From positions 1 to 45,081 of the forward strand of contig CAITIQ010000599.1 of NCBI GenBank assembly GCA_903892415.1: DNA of 45,081 nucleotides, read 5' to 3'. The stretch comes from an uncultured delta proteobacterium. GTDB lineage: Bacteria > Myxococcota_A > Polyangia > Polyangiales > Polyangiaceae. Shown here one piece after another: positions 8,260 to 19,178 of this stretch (positions are counted from its first letter, which is position 1; each line of letters starts with the position of its first letter). The notes under the pieces are model-generated. The model worked only from the letters and a program-made list of their open reading frames with translations. It did no database searches and was not told the origin of the DNA. A program made the translations under genes and the position numbers.

Positions 8260-9012
8260 ATGAGTCAACTATTGCTTATCCTGGCGTTGCTGCCTCATCT
8301 GGCGGCGACGCTGTTTGGGCGCCACCTCGTGCTGCGAGGCGCGGGCGTACCGCTCAAGCAGCTCCGTATCGACGGCGCGACTTGGCGCAACCTCAGCTGG
8401 CAACGTCGCCTCGGGACCTTCGCCGTTCCGCTGCTGCTCGACGCGCTTCTCGTCTCCGCCTTGCTCCTGCTCTTGGGCTTCTCAACGCCCGTCGCGACCA
8501 CAGAGAGCCTGGTGAACCCAACCCCCGACGGAGCGGCCGCAGCCGCAGGTTTGCAGCCTGGAGACCGCGTGGTAGCGATCGAAGGAACGCCGGTCACAAC
8601 CTTCGAGCAGCTGCGCGCCGAGGTCGCACGAGGCGCTGCGAAGCAAGCCGCCCTCGCGGTCGAGGTGGAGCGCGACGGCGTCCGCCGCACCGTCGAGATC
8701 AAGCATCGCAACGGCCTACTCGGCGTTCGAGCCGCCACCCGAAACGCGACCTTCAGCGAGGCTGTTTCCCACGGGGCCTCCTTCGTGAGCGCACAGCTCC
8801 GAGCGCTGCAGGGGCTGCTCGCCTCGTCGCCCGACGTCAAGATCGGCGGCCCCAAAGAGATCGCCGAAACCATGGAGCAAACGCCGCCCCAAGGGAAGGC
8901 CTACCTGCTTTTGATGCTGCTAACGATGGTGACCCTCTACAGCGTTTTGATCGTCCCACTGCTGTGCGCCATCGGTACGCCTTGGCGCTCGCTATTCAGG
9001 GCAGCGAGCTGA
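8260..9012 (+). CDS. Membrane protein with PDZ domain, RseP-like but lacking protease motifs
   Basis: The ATG at 8260 follows AAGGGCGG. The N-terminal hydrophobic segment (residues 1-20) is followed by a membrane helix at 55-74. A PDZ domain lies at about 84-150 (AAAAAGLQPGDRVVAIEGTPVTTFEQLRAEV), and a C-terminal membrane helix at about 214-236. The order membrane-PDZ-GGPKEIAE-membrane recalls the second half of site-2 proteases (RseP/M50), in which a GP-x-x-I-A block follows the PDZ domain. The zinc motifs HExxH and LDG are absent, so it cannot be an active M50 protease. It may be a binding or regulatory relative; the partner is unknown. Confidence 0.75.
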   Translation: MSQLLLILALLPHLAATLFGRHLVLRGAGVPLKQLRIDGATWRNLSWQRRLGTFAVPLLLDALLVSALLLLLGFSTPVATTESLVNPTPDGAAAAAGLQPGDRVVAIEGTPVTTFEQLRAEVARGAAKQAALAVEVERDGVRRTVEIKHRNGLLGVRAATRNATFSEAVSHGASFVSAQLRALQGLLASSPDVKIGGPKEIAETMEQTPPQGKAYLLLMLLTMVTLYSVLIVPLLCAIGTPWRSLFRAAS

Positions 9013-9070
9013 GGTGGCGTGGGGCTCGCGGCAGCGTTCGGGCGCCGATGTAACGGCTCCTGTTGCGGCG

Positions 9071-9282
9071 TGCGACATTGCGTCGAGTCTCACCGTGACA
9101 GCGGGCGATGTGTCGCATCTCAGCGTGGATCGAGCCGCCGAGCGCCGCCCATTGCGACAATACGCCGAGTCTCACCGTGTCAGCGGGCGATGTGTCGCAT
9201 CCCGGCGTCGATCGAGCCGCCCGAGCGCCGCCCATTGCGACATTGCGCGGAGTCTCGCGGTGAGAGCGGGCGATGTGTCGCA
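9071..9282. repeat. Three tandem copies of the 47-bp palindromic repeat
   Basis: Copies lie at 9071-9117, 9153-9199 and 9236-9282 (period 82-83 bp). Each has the same 16-bp arms as the pair at 1491-1610 (TGCGACA at the left, TGTCGCA at the right). The 15-bp core at offset 16 reads GTCTCACCGTGACAG in the first copy, the exact reverse complement of the core at 1507-1521. The linkers are also related to each other (GATCGAGCCGCC, GAGCGCCGCCCA). The cluster fills most of the gene-free stretch 9013-9326. Confidence 0.92.
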
Positions 9283-9326
9283 TCTCGGAGTGGATCGAGC
9301 GCCGAGCCGCCCGTAGCCCTCCGCCG

Positions 9327-9593
9327 TTAGCGCGTCGTGCAGCTGAAGGAACGCCGGCTTGTCCCCGGGCGGTCTTGGACGATCAGCTCGTCGCCCTCGC
9401 CAAACACGTGAAGCCCCATCGCGCCAAGCAGCAGCAGCCAATCCGGAATCGGCCCAGCCGCCTCCGCTCGAAACCAGGTAACCGAAAACGCCGGCAGCCG
9501 CTGGGCCGTCATCGAGAACCTCGCGGCGAGCCACGCCTCGCCCTTCAAGCGATGGGCTTGCCAACTGGGAGTCTCACCGCTCTCGCGCAACAC
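9327..9593 (-). CDS. Small hypothetical protein
   Basis: An 88-codon frame downstream of, and on the same strand as, the VWA lipoprotein gene (31-base gap). Residues such as FSVTWFRAEAAGPIPDWLLLLGAMGLHVFGEGDELIVQ look like a genuine folded segment. I do not recognise a family. It could be the C-terminal part of a larger lost gene or a small gene of its own. Confidence 0.45.
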   Translation of the reverse strand: MLRESGETPSWQAHRLKGEAWLAARFSMTAQRLPAFSVTWFRAEAAGPIPDWLLLLGAMGLHVFGEGDELIVQDRPGTSRRSFSCTTR

Positions 9594-9624
9594 AGCTCTT
9601 AGCTCCGAGCAGCCCGCTCCCCGC

Positions 9625-11280
9625 TCACGGTCGCCGCTCCGGCGCCGGTCTCACGGCTCGCGTGGCGGCCTGATAACGCTGGCTGGCTTTGCGTACCAAC
9701 GTGACGAACTCGGCGCGCTGGCCGTCGGCGTCGTCGCCCAAGGCGCCGCTCGCGAGCCGCTCAATTTGATCGAAGGGGAGGTTGTTGCGGTCGGTGGTAC
9801 TGCGCAATGCCAGACCAAAGGCTGCGACGCTGGCCGCAAAGCGAAAGTCGGTGGACATGTCTGCGGCGGAGGTATCCGAGCCGCTGAGGTTTACCTCGAT
9901 CGGCGTGCTTGCGCTGCTGTCCGGCGCTTTATAACGAATCGCCACCGTGCCGAAGCTCAGCTCGCTATTGCGTTGGGAGACAGGTTTTACTTCATAGAAC
10001 GCCGTCACCGTATGGCCCGCGCCAATGTCGCCTGCGTCCTTGCTGTCGTCGGTGAAGTCGGTGCTGGTCAAGGCACGGTTCTCATAGCCTAGTAAACGAT
10101 AGGACTGCACCGCCGCCGGGTTCCAGCGGACCTGCACCTTCACGTCTTTGGCGATGGTTTGCAGCGTCCCCGCAAGGTCGTCCACCAACACCCGCCGGCT
10201 CTCGGCCTTGGAGTCGATAAAGGCATAGTGACCGTTGCCTTTATCCGCCAATAACTCCAGTCGTTTATCGTTCGGGTTGAACTTGCCGAAGCCGAGCACG
10301 CTCAGGAAGATGCCAGTGCGCGACTTGCGTTCAATCAACGACTCAAGCTCGGAATAAGCGGTGGCCCCGAGATTGAAATCGCCGTCGGTCGCGAGGATTA
10401 CGCGGTTGATACCACCGTTGATGAAGGACTCGGCGGCCAGCTCGTAGCCGGTCTGGATGCCTTGGCTGCCGTTGGTTGCGCCGCCCGCCTTGAACGAATC
10501 GAGCGCGTTGATGATGACCGCCTTGCGATCGCCGCGCGTCGGCGGCAGCACGACGCCTGCGGAGCCTGCATACGCGACGATCGCCACGGTATCGCGCTCA
10601 TCGAGCCGCTCGGCCAAGAGCGAGAAGCCGTCTCGCAGCAGGTCTAGCTTGTCTGGCCCGGCCATCGAGCCGGAGGCGTCGATCAAGAGCACGATGTTGG
10701 CCGGCGGTCGTTGGCTGTTCGCGACCTCGCGGCCTTTGATGCCAATGCGTACCAAGCGGTTGCCCGGCTCCCACGGCGCGCGCGCCGTATCCGTCATAAA
10801 GCCGAAGGCTGCGCTTTGGGGCGCCGGGTACGAGTAGCGGAAGTAGTTCACCATCTCCTCCACGCGCACGTCCTTCGGCTGCGGAATCACGCCCGCTTTC
10901 AGCGAAGCCCGCACCCGCGTGTAGCTCGCCGTATCGACGTCGACCCCAAACGTCGACGTCGGCTCGCTGCTCGTCTCCAGAAAGACCGGTTCGCGCGAAG
11001 CAGCACGCGGAGGGCGAGCCTTGGCGTCCGATGCGCTCGCTGCGGCGGGGGCCGGGGCCGGCGCAGTTGTCTCCGCCGCCGCCGTTGCTTTCGGCGAAGC
11101 CGCCGAGGCGCGGTCATCCTCGTCCTTAGACGCTTTCTTCGGCAGAGCCGTCTCACCGGCTGCCTTCCCAGGTGACGCGCTCGCCGCGCCCGTTGCCTCG
11201 GCACCGCAGCCAACCAACGACAACACCGCTAGCAACGCAACCGACCCAACGTACAGGCGACTCGAGGGATGCTGTTTCAT
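9625..11280 (-). CDS. VWA-domain lipoprotein (YfbK-like)
   Basis: ATG 11280 is preferred over GTG 11286. The signal ends in lipobox SLVGC (C25), followed by an Ala/Lys/Pro linker of about 70 residues. VFLETSSEPTSTFGVDVDTASYTRVRASLKAG begins the von Willebrand factor N-terminal domain found in YfbK-type proteins. The VWA domain follows with the MIDAS motif DASGSM (starting D201) and IVAYAGSAG, then ATDGDFNLG. The C-terminal region (AVQSYRLLGYENR onwards) matches the DUF3520 type. These proteins bind divalent metal and partners at the envelope; the role is not known in detail. No partner gene is nearby. Confidence 0.9.
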   Translation of the reverse strand: MKQHPSSRLYVGSVALLAVLSLVGCGAEATGAASASPGKAAGETALPKKASKDEDDRASAASPKATAAAETTAPAPAPAAASASDAKARPPRAASREPVFLETSSEPTSTFGVDVDTASYTRVRASLKAGVIPQPKDVRVEEMVNYFRYSYPAPQSAAFGFMTDTARAPWEPGNRLVRIGIKGREVANSQRPPANIVLLIDASGSMAGPDKLDLLRDGFSLLAERLDERDTVAIVAYAGSAGVVLPPTRGDRKAVIINALDSFKAGGATNGSQGIQTGYELAAESFINGGINRVILATDGDFNLGATAYSELESLIERKSRTGIFLSVLGFGKFNPNDKRLELLADKGNGHYAFIDSKAESRRVLVDDLAGTLQTIAKDVKVQVRWNPAAVQSYRLLGYENRALTSTDFTDDSKDAGDIGAGHTVTAFYEVKPVSQRNSELSFGTVAIRYKAPDSSASTPIEVNLSGSDTSAADMSTDFRFAASVAAFGLALRSTTDRNNLPFDQIERLASGALGDDADGQRAEFVTLVRKASQRYQAATRAVRPAPERRP

Positions 11281-11503
11281 TGGCACTTAATCACCAGACC
11301 ATACTCCGAGTGCTCAGGTATTTAGGTAGGCCTTCCAGCTACGCGTTTTTTGCGGCCTGAATAGAGCTACTTTAACGGCCTAACCCCCTCCGATAGTCCC
11401 GCCAACGTCTACTTTGAGGACGTGGCTCGGCTCCCAGCCCTGCCGGCGCAGAGTCCCATCTTGTCAATGGAGCCCACCCAAGGGAAGTCCTACGGACCTC
11501 GAC

Positions 11504-12547
11504 ATGCAGACGAAATGGGTTGGATGGCTGGTCGGTTTCATGCTCACGACGGCGGGCGCGGGCTGCGACGATGAAGGCGGGGCCCAAGGGGGAGAGGGCG
11601 GTGAGCGCGCGACGGGAGGCGACGGTGGCGCTGGGGGAGGTGCCGGCGGCGCCCCGTGTACGCAGGTCGCCGCCTCCAAGGAGACGGTCATCCTCGAGAA
11701 CCAGTATGGGACGCTCGAAGGGACGCTGCTCCTGCCCGAGAGCTGCGGCCCCGCGCCGGTGGCCGTCATCCTTTCCGGCTCGGGTAGCGGCCTGCGCGAT
11801 GGCGGTACGCCGCGGAGCTATCGGCTGCTCGCGGAGGCCCTCCTCGCGCAGGGCATCGGGTCGCTGCGCTACGACGATCATGGAGTTGGCGGCAGCGTCA
11901 CGGCTGCGCCGGGAGCTGTCGAGGACTTCACCTTCGACCTGGAAGTCGCCGACGCCGCGGGCTGGGTCACGCAGCTCCGTACGGACGAGAGGGTCGGTGA
12001 CATCGTCTTTGCAGGGCACAGCCAGGGCTCGTTGACGGCGATCCTCGCGTCGCGGCTCGCTTCGGTGGACGGGCTGGTGTCGCTCGCGGGAGCCGGGCGA
12101 CCCGCAGGGCAGCTGCTGCGCGAGCAGCTCGCCGATCAGCTTACGACCGAGCAGCTCGCTGAGCTCGAAGCGGCGCTGCTGAAGCTAGAAGCGGGGGAGC
12201 TGGCCGGTGCACTCACGCCGCCGCTGAATCAGATCCTGCCCGAAGATGTTCAGCCCTACCTCATCTCGTGGCTCACGTTCGATCCGCAGGTCGAGATCGC
12301 GACGGTGGAAGCGCCGACCCTTCTGGTTCAGGGCGAGGTCGATATTCAGGTCTCCGTCGCGGACGCCGAGCTGCTGCATGAGGGTCTGCCGAGCGCCGAG
12401 CTCGTGCTGATTGCGGACATGTGCCACGCCCTGAAGACGTCGACCGCAGCGCCGGTCTCGCAGAAGAAGTGCTACCAAGATTCGTCGATACCGCTCGCCG
12501 AAGACCTCGTTCCTGCGATTGCCAGCTTCGTTTCGAAGCTCCCCTGA
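11504..12547 (+). CDS. Lipoprotein alpha/beta-hydrolase
   Basis: The ATG at 11504 starts a lipoprotein signal with lipobox AGAGC (C21), then a Gly/Glu/Ala linker (EGGERATGGDGGAGGGAGGAP), a style common in myxobacterial exported proteins. The hydrolase core shows ILSGSGSGLRDG, LRYDDHGVGGS, the nucleophile elbow AGHSQGS (S173), VEAPTLLVQGEVDIQVSVADA (acid) and IADMCHALK (histidine), so the triad is complete. The family is the dienelactone-hydrolase/serine-aminopeptidase-like group. The substrate is unknown, and the location is the periplasm or outer membrane. The AraC-like gene starts 39 bases after it and may be co-transcribed. Confidence 0.85.
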   Translation: MQTKWVGWLVGFMLTTAGAGCDDEGGAQGGEGGERATGGDGGAGGGAGGAPCTQVAASKETVILENQYGTLEGTLLLPESCGPAPVAVILSGSGSGLRDGGTPRSYRLLAEALLAQGIGSLRYDDHGVGGSVTAAPGAVEDFTFDLEVADAAGWVTQLRTDERVGDIVFAGHSQGSLTAILASRLASVDGLVSLAGAGRPAGQLLREQLADQLTTEQLAELEAALLKLEAGELAGALTPPLNQILPEDVQPYLISWLTFDPQVEIATVEAPTLLVQGEVDIQVSVADAELLHEGLPSAELVLIADMCHALKTSTAAPVSQKKCYQDSSIPLAEDLVPAIASFVSKLP

Positions 12548-12586
12548 GGCCTCGGCGGCGCGGTCAGCGTGCTACGCTTCGCTGGC

Positions 12587-13486
12587 ATGCTCGTTTCGCA
12601 TCGCCGCCATGCGCCACCGCTCGACGGCGTGCAGCTCGAGCTCGACCGCGCGGTCTTCGAGAGCTGGGTACTGCGGCGCGCGAGCACGGCGGGGGTGGTC
12701 CAGGACGACCGGCTGACGACCTCCTTGGGCCACGGCGTTCCGCGTGGCCGCCGTCGGCTCATGGTCATGCTCGCCGGGCGGACCACGGTCTTCGGCAGTG
12801 CCACGCTCGAACTCACTGCCGGTGACGCTCTCGTGGTCGAGGACCTCGGCGAGCTCGTGACACGCGCCGACCCAGGCCTCGCGTTCGAACTCGACTGGAC
12901 CGCCGACGGGGAGCTCGCGGATGGAGACGTGTGTGGGATGAGTTCGTTCCGGATCGGCCCGTCGACGCTGGTCGCGATCCAGGCGCTCGTGAGCGAGCTG
13001 CGTGTGGTGAGCCCGATCGAGTGCACCGGCCTCGTTCACCAAGCCAAGGAGGTCCTTCGCGCGCTTCGCGCGGAGGGGGTTCCGGTCTCCCCCGACGCGC
13101 TGGCAGAGCCGCGCGTCAGCCGCTCCGACCCGGACGTGCAGCGCCTGCTCACGGCTGTCGACGCCGAGCTCTCGAGCCTCGAGCAGGGACCGGCGCTCAC
13201 GACCCTCGAGGCGCGTCTCGGTTGGACCCGGCGGACCGTCGCAAGGCGCGCTCAGTTGGCTCGCGAGCGCTACGGGATCTCCGCGCTCTCGGGTCCGGAT
13301 TGGCGCTCGGCACGCGACTTCTATCGCTTGCTGCTCGGTACCATGCTCGCGTCCCACGAGGCCGCGACCACGGGGCACCTCGCGCGAATGCTCGGCTACG
13401 GATCACCGGTCGCGCTGTGTCACGCCTTCGCCCATGCGGGCCTCGCGGCGCCTGCTGTGGTCGGCGCGCTCGCGCGCTCGGGGTGA
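12587..13486 (+). CDS. AraC-family-like transcriptional regulator
   Basis: Residues 1-130 look like a cupin-type sensing half (RRRLMVMLAGRTTVFGSATLELTAGDALVVEDLGE). The C-terminal third has the AraC layout with two weak helix-turn-helix units: LTTLEARLGWTRRTVARRAQLARERYGIS, and GHLARMLGYGSPVALCHAFAHAGLAAP, which resembles the second AraC helix (usually GF-x-x-x-S-x-F-x-R-x-F). The match is diverged, so the call is moderate. ATG 12587 is chosen; GTG 12569 is possible. It is convergent with the copper ATPase gene (27-base gap), so direct regulation of that gene is not implied. Confidence 0.65.
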   Translation: MLVSHRRHAPPLDGVQLELDRAVFESWVLRRASTAGVVQDDRLTTSLGHGVPRGRRRLMVMLAGRTTVFGSATLELTAGDALVVEDLGELVTRADPGLAFELDWTADGELADGDVCGMSSFRIGPSTLVAIQALVSELRVVSPIECTGLVHQAKEVLRALRAEGVPVSPDALAEPRVSRSDPDVQRLLTAVDAELSSLEQGPALTTLEARLGWTRRTVARRAQLARERYGISALSGPDWRSARDFYRLLLGTMLASHEAATTGHLARMLGYGSPVALCHAFAHAGLAAPAVVGALARSG

Positions 13487-13513
13487 GTCGTGCCCGAGTT
13501 GGAGCCCTCGCTC

Positions 13514-15733
<2,220 letters not shown>

Positions 15734-16086
15734 CTCTCAGCTCCATCCCGCGAAGTCCCACGTCCGCGTCCCACCTCGCGAAGGTTTGGCGCTGGGCATG
15801 CGGTCAAGAGACCGCCAAGGATGATGGAACGCACGAAGCGAGCCAGAACCGTCAACCGGTCAAAGTGCCGCGCTCGCATGCGCGTGGGCGCGCGCCGCGC
15901 GGCGCGGCCCATCAGAGTGAGGCGTTGGCGGTCGCTTCGATGTTCTGCGCTTTGGCTTTCCCAATAGCGGAACGCCAGCGGCCCACCCCACCGCTCGGCC
16001 TCCAAGGCCCACGTTTGGGCGCAGCAAAACCGTGCTCTTGGTGCTACAGCACGCTCTTGTCCAACCAACAGGCGTTGCCCATCCCG
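15734..16086. other. Gene-free stretch between copper ATPase and CDF transporter
   Basis: About 350 bases between two divergent metal-transport genes, presumably holding both promoters. Open frames cross it but have Arg-rich, non-protein-like translations. The only symmetric site I noticed is ACCTCGCGAAGGT at 15773-15785, which is too weak to call an operator. Confidence 0.6.
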
Positions 16087-16962
16087 GTGAAGTCGAGCGT
16101 GACGCCGCGTCGTTTGGCGCTGCTTTCGCTGGCGGCGGCGTGCGTGACGTTGGGGCTTAAGTTCGGTGCGTATGCGCTGACCGGCTCGGTGGGGCTTTAT
16201 TCGGATGCGCTCGAGTCGCTGGTGAACCTGGTGGCGGCGCTCGGGGCGCTGTGGGCGCTGAGTGTTGCGGAGAAGCCGGCCGACGCCGAACATCCGTGGG
16301 GGCACGAGAAGGCCGAGTACTTCTCGAGCGGGCTCGAGGGCGGGCTGATCGTGGTCGCCGCAGCGATGATCATTTGGGAGGCGGTGCAGCGGCTGTTGCA
16401 TCCCGCGCCGGTGGGCAGCCTCGGTTGGGGGCTGGGCATTTCGCTGTTGGCCTCCGCGATCAACGGCGGTGCGGCGGTCTTCATGTTGCGTCACGCCAAG
16501 CGGCTGGACAGCATCGTGATCGAGGCGGACGCGCGGCATCTGCTCACCGATGTATGGACGTCGGCAGGGGTCGTAGCGGGGCTCGGCTTGATGGCGGTGT
16601 TGCCGGCGAGCTGGGTCTGGCTCGATGCAGTGGTGGCCATCGCTGTAGCGCTCAACATCGTTGCGACCGGCTATGTGCTGGTGAAGCGCTCGATGAGCGG
16701 CCTTATGGATACTGCGCTACCGGCCGAAGAACGCACTGCGCTCGAGGCGGTCTTGAACTCGAAGATCGTCGCGCCCAATTCGTATCTGGAGCTGCGTACG
16801 CGCAAGGCCGGCAACGCGCGCTTCGTCGAGTTCAAGCTGCTGCTCGCCGGCTCATCGACGGTCGCGGAGAGCCACACGTTGTGCGACGCGCTCGAGGAGG
16901 CGGTAGCCAGCGCGCTGCCGCGAACCCAAGTGACGATCCACGTCGAGCCGCTCCCCGACTGA
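16087..16962 (+). CDS. Cation diffusion facilitator (CDF) family transporter
   Basis: The protein reads VKSSVTPRRLALLSLAAACVTLGLKFGAY from GTG 16087; GTG 16099 is an alternative. Six membrane helices follow the CDF pattern. Helix 2 has GLYSDALESLVNLVAALGALW, helix 5 has EADARHLLTDVWTSAGVVAG (the HxxxD site), and between them lies the HPWGHEKAEYFSS loop. The C-terminal cytosolic domain of about 90 residues ends ALPRTQVTIHVEPLPD. CDF proteins exchange Zn, Fe, Mn or Co for protons; the metal is not determinable here. It lies opposite the copper ATPase gene, suggesting a small metal-resistance locus. Confidence 0.9.
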   Translation: MKSSVTPRRLALLSLAAACVTLGLKFGAYALTGSVGLYSDALESLVNLVAALGALWALSVAEKPADAEHPWGHEKAEYFSSGLEGGLIVVAAAMIIWEAVQRLLHPAPVGSLGWGLGISLLASAINGGAAVFMLRHAKRLDSIVIEADARHLLTDVWTSAGVVAGLGLMAVLPASWVWLDAVVAIAVALNIVATGYVLVKRSMSGLMDTALPAEERTALEAVLNSKIVAPNSYLELRTRKAGNARFVEFKLLLAGSSTVAESHTLCDALEEAVASALPRTQVTIHVEPLPD

Positions 16963-17053
16963 GCGCGGGCGGGCCGCATCACGGGCCGCGAGGCTCTCTG
17001 CGGCGCAAGGCTTCATTCGGCGCGAGGCTCTCGAGGGCGCGAGGCTGCAACCC

Positions 17054-17092
17054 ACAAAAACAAAGCGGCGACCGGGAGAACCCAGCCGCCGC
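17054..17092 (-). terminator. Rho-independent terminator of mdh
   Basis: Read on the minus strand, GCGGCGGCTGGG, a TTCT loop and CCCGGTCGCCGC (17092 down to 17065) form a strong GC stem with a small bulge. It is followed at once by TTTGTTTTTG (17064 down to about 17055). This is a textbook terminator 45 bases past the mdh stop. Confidence 0.8.
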
Positions 17093-17104
17093 GAGCGAAG
17101 CGAG

Positions 17105-17125
17105 CTTTCAACCTTCGGTTGGAAG
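17105..17125. other. 9-bp hairpin downstream of mdh
   Basis: CTTTCAACC-TTC-GGTTGGAAG can form a 9-bp stem (one G-U pair) with a 3-nt loop. It lies between the mdh stop and the mdh terminator. It has no T-run of its own and may help 3'-end stability. Confidence 0.5.
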
Positions 17126-17136
17126 CGTACGTCTTT

Positions 17137-18078
17137 TCAGACGCTCTTCTTCACCACATCAACGATGCCCTGCACGCTGGCAGCGCTCTTCTTGAGCATC
17201 TCCTGCTCCTCGGCGGTGAGCTTGAGCTCGATGATCTTCTCGACGCCCTTGCCGCCGATCACGACCGGGACACCGATGTAGATGTCCTTGTAGCCGTATT
17301 GACCGTCCAGGTAGGCGGCCGTCGGCAGCAGGCGCTTCTGATCGAAGAGGTAGGACTCGGCCATGGCGATGGCTGCTGAGGCCGGCGCGTAGTAGGCGCT
17401 GGTGCCCATCAGCTTGACGATCTCGCCGCCGCCCACGCGGGTGCGAGCGATGATCGCGTCGAGACGCTCCTTGCTGATGAACTCGCTGACCGGCACGCCG
17501 TTGACGGTGGTGGCGCTGAGGACCGGCACCATGTCGTCACCGTGACCGCCGAGCACCATGGCGCGGACGTCTTTGATATTCATGCCCGTCTCACGAGCGA
17601 GGAACAGCGAGAAGCGCGCGCTGTCGAGCACGCCGGCCATGCCGACGACCTTCTCCTTGGGGAAGCCGGTGCGACGCTGGAACTCGTACACCATCGCGTC
17701 GAGCGGGTTGGAGATCACGATCACGAAGGCGTTCGGGCAGTGCTCCTTGGCGCCGTCCGCGACAGCGCGGATGATCGGCAGGTTGATGGCCACGAGGTCA
17801 TCACGGCTCTGGCCCGGCTTGCGCGGCACGCCAGCGGTCACCACGATCACGTCCGCGCCAGCGCAGTCTTTCCAGTCGCTGGTGCCGGTGATGGCTACGT
17901 CATAGCCGAGGACCGCGCCGTTTTGCTCGAGGTCCAGCGCTTTGCCCTTCGCGAAATCCGTCTTGGCGGGGATGTCGAAGAGAACGACGTCTCCGAGCTC
18001 CTTCTGCGCCGCGAGATTTGCGAGCTCGCCACCGATGTTTCCTGCCCCAATGAGTGCGATCTTCTTCCGTGTGCTCAT
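17137..18078 (-). CDS. mdh: Malate dehydrogenase (LDH-type)
   Basis: The 313-residue protein starts at ATG 18078 (MSTRKKIALIGAGNIGG); upstream codons add an unrelated Arg-rich stretch. The NAD-binding motif is GAGNIGG (11-17). Substrate and catalytic motifs are VTAGVPRKPGQSRDDL (active-site loop arginines), ISNPLDAMVY, GVLDSARFS and VLGGHGDDMVP (catalytic histidine). An Arg rather than Gln in VPRKPGQSR favours malate over lactate. It interconverts malate and oxaloacetate with NAD in the TCA cycle, in the cytosol. It is divergent from purC, with only about 70 bases between the chosen starts. Confidence 0.97.
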   Translation of the reverse strand: MSTRKKIALIGAGNIGGELANLAAQKELGDVVLFDIPAKTDFAKGKALDLEQNGAVLGYDVAITGTSDWKDCAGADVIVVTAGVPRKPGQSRDDLVAINLPIIRAVADGAKEHCPNAFVIVISNPLDAMVYEFQRRTGFPKEKVVGMAGVLDSARFSLFLARETGMNIKDVRAMVLGGHGDDMVPVLSATTVNGVPVSEFISKERLDAIIARTRVGGGEIVKLMGTSAYYAPASAAIAMAESYLFDQKRLLPTAAYLDGQYGYKDIYIGVPVVIGGKGVEKIIELKLTAEEQEMLKKSAASVQGIVDVVKKSV

Positions 18079-18149
18079 GCGCGCTCGTCTACCACGGCCG
18101 GCGAAAAGTGCACATGGCCGAGAGGCGTAATCTGCATTACAGCCTGCCC

Positions 18150-19151
18150 ATGGTCGACGAACCGACACTGCGCGCTGCGCTCGATGAAGCCCTCGATGAG
18201 ACCTCGGCCGCGGCGCTCGGGCTCGACCCGTTACGCAGCGTTCGTTATGAGGGCAAAGTCCGCGACAACTACTCCTTCGCCGAGAGCCCGATTGGCCCAG
18301 GACGTTTGATCGTCGCTACCGATCGCATCAGTGCCTTCGATAGGGTGTTAGGGACGCTGCCCTTCAAAGGCCAGGTGCTCAACCGACTTTCTACATTTTG
18401 GTTCGAGCAAACCGCGGATATTTGCCCCAACCACCTATTGCGCTCGCTCGATCCGCAGGCGGTTTTCGCCAAAGAGTGCCGGCCGCTCGCCGTGGAGATC
18501 GTGGTGCGCGCCTATTTGACCGGCGTGACCTCCACCAGCGTGTGGACGGCCTACTCCAAAGGGGAGCGGACGTTCTGTGGTCACGCCCTCCCCGACGGCC
18601 TGCGCAAAAACGACGCTTTGCCCAAGCCCATCGTCACGCCCAGCACCAAAGCCGAGAAGGGTGGTCACGACCGCTCGGTCTCGCGCGAGGAGTTGCTCGG
18701 GCTGGGCGTGGTGGACGCGCGCCACTTCGACCGTGCGAGTGAGCTGGCGCTGGCGCTCTTCGCCGCCGGCCAGGAGCACTGCCGCAAGAACGGCCTTCTG
18801 CTCGTAGACACCAAGTACGAGTTTGGTCTCGACGGAGAAGGCAACGTGATCGTGATCGACGAGATCCACACGCCCGATTCGTCGCGCTTTTGGCAGGCCA
18901 GCTCCTATGCGGAGCGGCTGGCCAAAGGCGAAGAGCCCGAGAGCTTCGACAAAGAGTTCTTGCGTCGTTGGCTGTTCGCCCAAGGCTTCTCCGGAGAAGG
19001 CCCGTGCCCACCGCTCTCCGCCGACATTCGCGTTGAGGCCGCCGCCCGCTACATCTCCGCCTTCGAGCAGATCGTCGGCCAGCCCTTCATCGCCGACCTT
19101 ACCCCGCCGCTCGCCCGTCTGCGCACGGCTTTGGCCCCGCTCTCCGCCTGA
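18150..19151 (+). CDS. purC: Phosphoribosylaminoimidazole-succinocarboxamide synthase
   Basis: SAICAR synthetase joins CAIR and aspartate using ATP in purine synthesis. The ATP-binding start YEGKVRDNY, then IVATDRISAFDRVLGTLPFKGQVLN, VRAYLTGVTSTSVW, LLLVDTKYEFG and VIDEIHTPDSSRFW are all canonical. The 333-residue length matches the longer, yeast-like form. ATG 18150 is preferred; ATG 18114 would add MAERRNLHYSLP. The last 17 codons including the stop (19101-19151) are repeated at 20669-20719 beyond the next gene, which indicates an insertion at the 3' end of purC. purS follows after that insert. Confidence 0.96.
   Translation: MVDEPTLRAALDEALDETSAAALGLDPLRSVRYEGKVRDNYSFAESPIGPGRLIVATDRISAFDRVLGTLPFKGQVLNRLSTFWFEQTADICPNHLLRSLDPQAVFAKECRPLAVEIVVRAYLTGVTSTSVWTAYSKGERTFCGHALPDGLRKNDALPKPIVTPSTKAEKGGHDRSVSREELLGLGVVDARHFDRASELALALFAAGQEHCRKNGLLLVDTKYEFGLDGEGNVIVIDEIHTPDSSRFWQASSYAERLAKGEEPESFDKEFLRRWLFAQGFSGEGPCPPLSADIRVEAAARYISAFEQIVGQPFIADLTPPLARLRTALAPLSA
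19101..19151 (+). repeat. purC 3'-end repeat, left copy
   Basis: The 51 bases encode TPPLARLRTALAPLSA and a TGA stop as the live end of purC. The second copy at 20669-20719 encodes the same 16 residues and a TAA stop. The copies differ at 7 positions, all synonymous or in the stop codon. They bracket the 495-codon gene. Confidence 0.95.
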
Positions 19152-19178
19152 GCGGCGGCTCGTCGCGATAGAGCAGCG

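Noticed and set aside
9071..9282. Palindromic repeats as integron attC sites
   Set aside because: They lack the attC core sites, are shorter than most attC, and no integron integrase or cassette-like small genes lie between the copies.
15773..15785. ACCTCGCGAAGGT as a CueR-type operator for the copper ATPase
   Set aside because: Only 4-bp arms are symmetric, spacing does not fit a MerR-type promoter, and no cueR gene is nearby.
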